The notes beneath the pieces are model-generated. The model did not search any database. It had not been told where the DNA came from and saw only the letters and a list, made by a program, of their open reading frames with translations. The position numbers and the translations under genes are program-made. Of a DNA stretch of 64,000 nt, positions 62,726 through 64,000 are shown piece by piece (position 1 is the first letter of the stretch; each line of letters opens with the position of its first letter). This DNA comes from Chloroflexi bacterium HGW-Chloroflexi-3. Its GTDB lineage: Bacteria > Chloroflexota > Anaerolineae > Anaerolineales > Anaerolineaceae. Location: assembly GCA_002842045.1 (NCBI GenBank), contig PHBX01000002.1:248001-312000 (forward strand), read 5' to 3'.

Positions 62726-62986
62726 ATGTTTGATTTTTTAATTGTATTGGTAAGAATTGCAGCAAATATATTTTCTTTATTGGTTATTGCCAAAGTTTTA
62801 TTAAGTTATTTTTTGTCTCCATATCATCCAATCAGACAAATCATCGATCAACTTATTGAACCTTTATTAGCACCTATTCGCAATAGAATGCCAATGGTTG
62901 GCATGTTAGATTTTAGCCCTATTGTTTTGTTGATTGGAATTCAAATACTCGAATTTTTGTTAGTAACAATTATTGCATCTTTGTAA
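62726..62986 (+). CDS. YggT-family membrane protein
   Basis: This 86-residue protein has two membrane segments (about 4-28 and 63-84) with the loop SPYHPIRQIIDQLIEPLLAPIRNRMPMVGMLDFSPIVL between, a close match to YggT. Its function is not settled; it is linked to osmotic or ion balance and to division genes in some bacteria. An AGGGAAG ribosome site precedes the ATG. It is the last gene of the operon that starts at 58371. Confidence 0.93.
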   Translation: MFDFLIVLVRIAANIFSLLVIAKVLLSYFLSPYHPIRQIIDQLIEPLLAPIRNRMPMVGMLDFSPIVLLIGIQILEFLLVTIIASL

Positions 62987-63022
62987 AAGGTAATTTGAAA
63001 AATTAGGGATTAAATTAATTAC

Positions 63023-64000
63023 TCATATCCCATGGAATTTTTGAATTTTTATCAAATATAAAGTAATAAATATCTGGTTAATTAATGTTTGATCAGGTGA
63101 TTTAGTGGCAATATCAATCATCTTTGATATAGTTTCCTGGTTGGCATCCTGTATGGAATACTCTATTCCCTTAAAAATATCTTTCTTATTTTGGGACTCC
63201 AAAGCTAGTAATAATATTGGGGCAACCGATTGATCAATGGAGACTCCCAGGTTCTGATGACCAGCAAATTCGATTAACCAGGGTGTTTCACTTATGGGTA
63301 ATTTTCGATCAGGTATGCATGGATTCTCAGATTCTAAATATTCCAGTGCCTGGGTGGCTGCATTTCTTACAACCCATTGGCTATCCTGGATCATTAAATT
63401 CTTTAAGGTTTGGATTGCCCATAAATTATTTAATTTCACCAATCCATTAATTGCCGATCTTCTGACTACTATGTCATCCATGGTTACAGCTTCTTGCAAA
63501 ATATCAGTGCCATTGGTTGGATTGAAAGCCAGGCATTCTGCAACGAGTTGTCTGACTTTCTCTTCACCATTTAATAAAATTCTTGCAAGTTCGTGAACTG
63601 CATTTTCTTCCTCGAAAGTAGATAACGCAAGGCAAATATTTTTTTGAAATTTAGCTGGAGCTTTTTGTGATAATGAAATAAGGTCAGCGATAAAGGAATT
63701 GTCCCGACTCGAACAGCTGATTGCATAGAATGCCAACTCTTTCAGGGAATTATCATTGTGTGATAACAATTGCCGGAAAAAGATCGGTAAGCTATTGTCG
63801 TTTGAATATACTAATCCTGCTATGGCTCTTATCCGCACAGCAAATTTTGCGTTATTGTCCTGAATTATTTTTACCAATTGCTTTATGTAATTTACGCGCC
63901 AAGTCAAATTCTTGTTTGTAATTTTCAGCCAGGTACTGATGCTTAGAAAATTAATAGGGAATTCAGATATTTCTTCAGATATGTATGTTGTCAACCATTC
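63023..64000 (-). CDS. HEAT-repeat protein (partial, N-terminus beyond window)
   Basis: The frame is open to the right edge, so the true start lies outside. The visible 325 residues form a chain of HEAT/armadillo-like helical pairs, for example VRIRAIAGLVYSNDNSLPIFFRQLL, VRQLVAECLAFNPTNGTDILQEAV, VVRRSAINGLVKLNNLWAIQTLKNLM and WVVRNAATQALEYLES. No catalytic motif is seen. It is probably a protein-interaction scaffold of unknown role. It converges on yggT. Confidence 0.82.
   Translation of the reverse strand, partial: EWLTTYISEEISEFPINFLSISTWLKITNKNLTWRVNYIKQLVKIIQDNNAKFAVRIRAIAGLVYSNDNSLPIFFRQLLSHNDNSLKELAFYAISCSSRDNSFIADLISLSQKAPAKFQKNICLALSTFEEENAVHELARILLNGEEKVRQLVAECLAFNPTNGTDILQEAVTMDDIVVRRSAINGLVKLNNLWAIQTLKNLMIQDSQWVVRNAATQALEYLESENPCIPDRKLPISETPWLIEFAGHQNLGVSIDQSVAPILLLALESQNKKDIFKGIEYSIQDANQETISKMIDIATKSPDQTLINQIFITLYLIKIQKFHGI

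Overview
The window is about 64 kb of AT-rich, gene-dense bacterial chromosome. It carries one fragment of an aminotransferase gene at the left edge and one fragment of a HEAT-repeat gene at the right edge. No rRNA, tRNA, CRISPR array, phage or insertion sequence was recognised. The gene set fits a member of the Chloroflexota, class Anaerolineae: giant TPR proteins, a very acidic TPR protein with repeated Pro-x-Trp motifs, a lipoprotein with an NBR1-like Ig domain, SH3b proteins, a split glycine decarboxylase and TrmFO. This placement is inferred from gene content only; no marker phylogeny was possible.

Region 1 (1-4.1 kb, minus strand) holds an aminotransferase fragment, an orphan histidine kinase, an M28/glutaminyl-cyclase-like lipoprotein and trmFO. 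Region 2 (4.1-17 kb, plus strand) is the most striking part. It contains a sigma-54 gene with a zinc-ribbon insertion, an NtrB-like kinase, and a sigma-54 activator that ends without a DNA-binding domain. These are followed by a three-gene operon: a small membrane protein, a 1784-residue TPR protein and a TPR protein fused to a C25/caspase-clan peptidase domain. Identical 16-base -24/-12 promoter elements (TGGCATATAACTTGCA) sit just upstream of rpoN and just upstream of the three-gene operon. I read this as a self-contained sigma-54 signalling module driving an intracellular TPR-protease system.

Region 3 (17-28 kb) has alaS, then minus-strand pepA with a degenerate metallophosphoesterase, the gcvH-gcvPA-gcvPB glycine cleavage operon, and an FGGY sugar kinase with a FadR-like regulator. 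Region 4 (28-41 kb) is mixed: a methyltransferase, a SpoIIE-like phosphatase, a glycosyltransferase, a GAF histidine kinase, a large uncharacterised protein, a disrupted AhpD-like gene, a dihydrouridine synthase, lipoprotein and rhodanese genes, ppk2, ppa and a PadR regulator.

Region 5 (41-54 kb) holds ndk, the acidic TPR protein, the housekeeping sigma factor, a membrane pyrophosphatase, rluA, degV, and divergent prs and zwf. With ppk2 and ppa just upstream, it is rich in pyrophosphate, polyphosphate and nucleotide metabolism. Region 6 (54-64 kb) holds an SH3b protein, an esterase, smpB, a phytol/dolichol-kinase-like protein, hutH, and a compact operon running L,D-transpeptidase, ccdA, DUF2085-like, yfiH, yggS, yggT.

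Several genes (28280, 28959, 55610, 58371) have a -10 box about seven bases before the start codon and no Shine-Dalgarno sequence, so leaderless mRNAs appear common here. Strong inverted-repeat terminators separate most convergent gene pairs.
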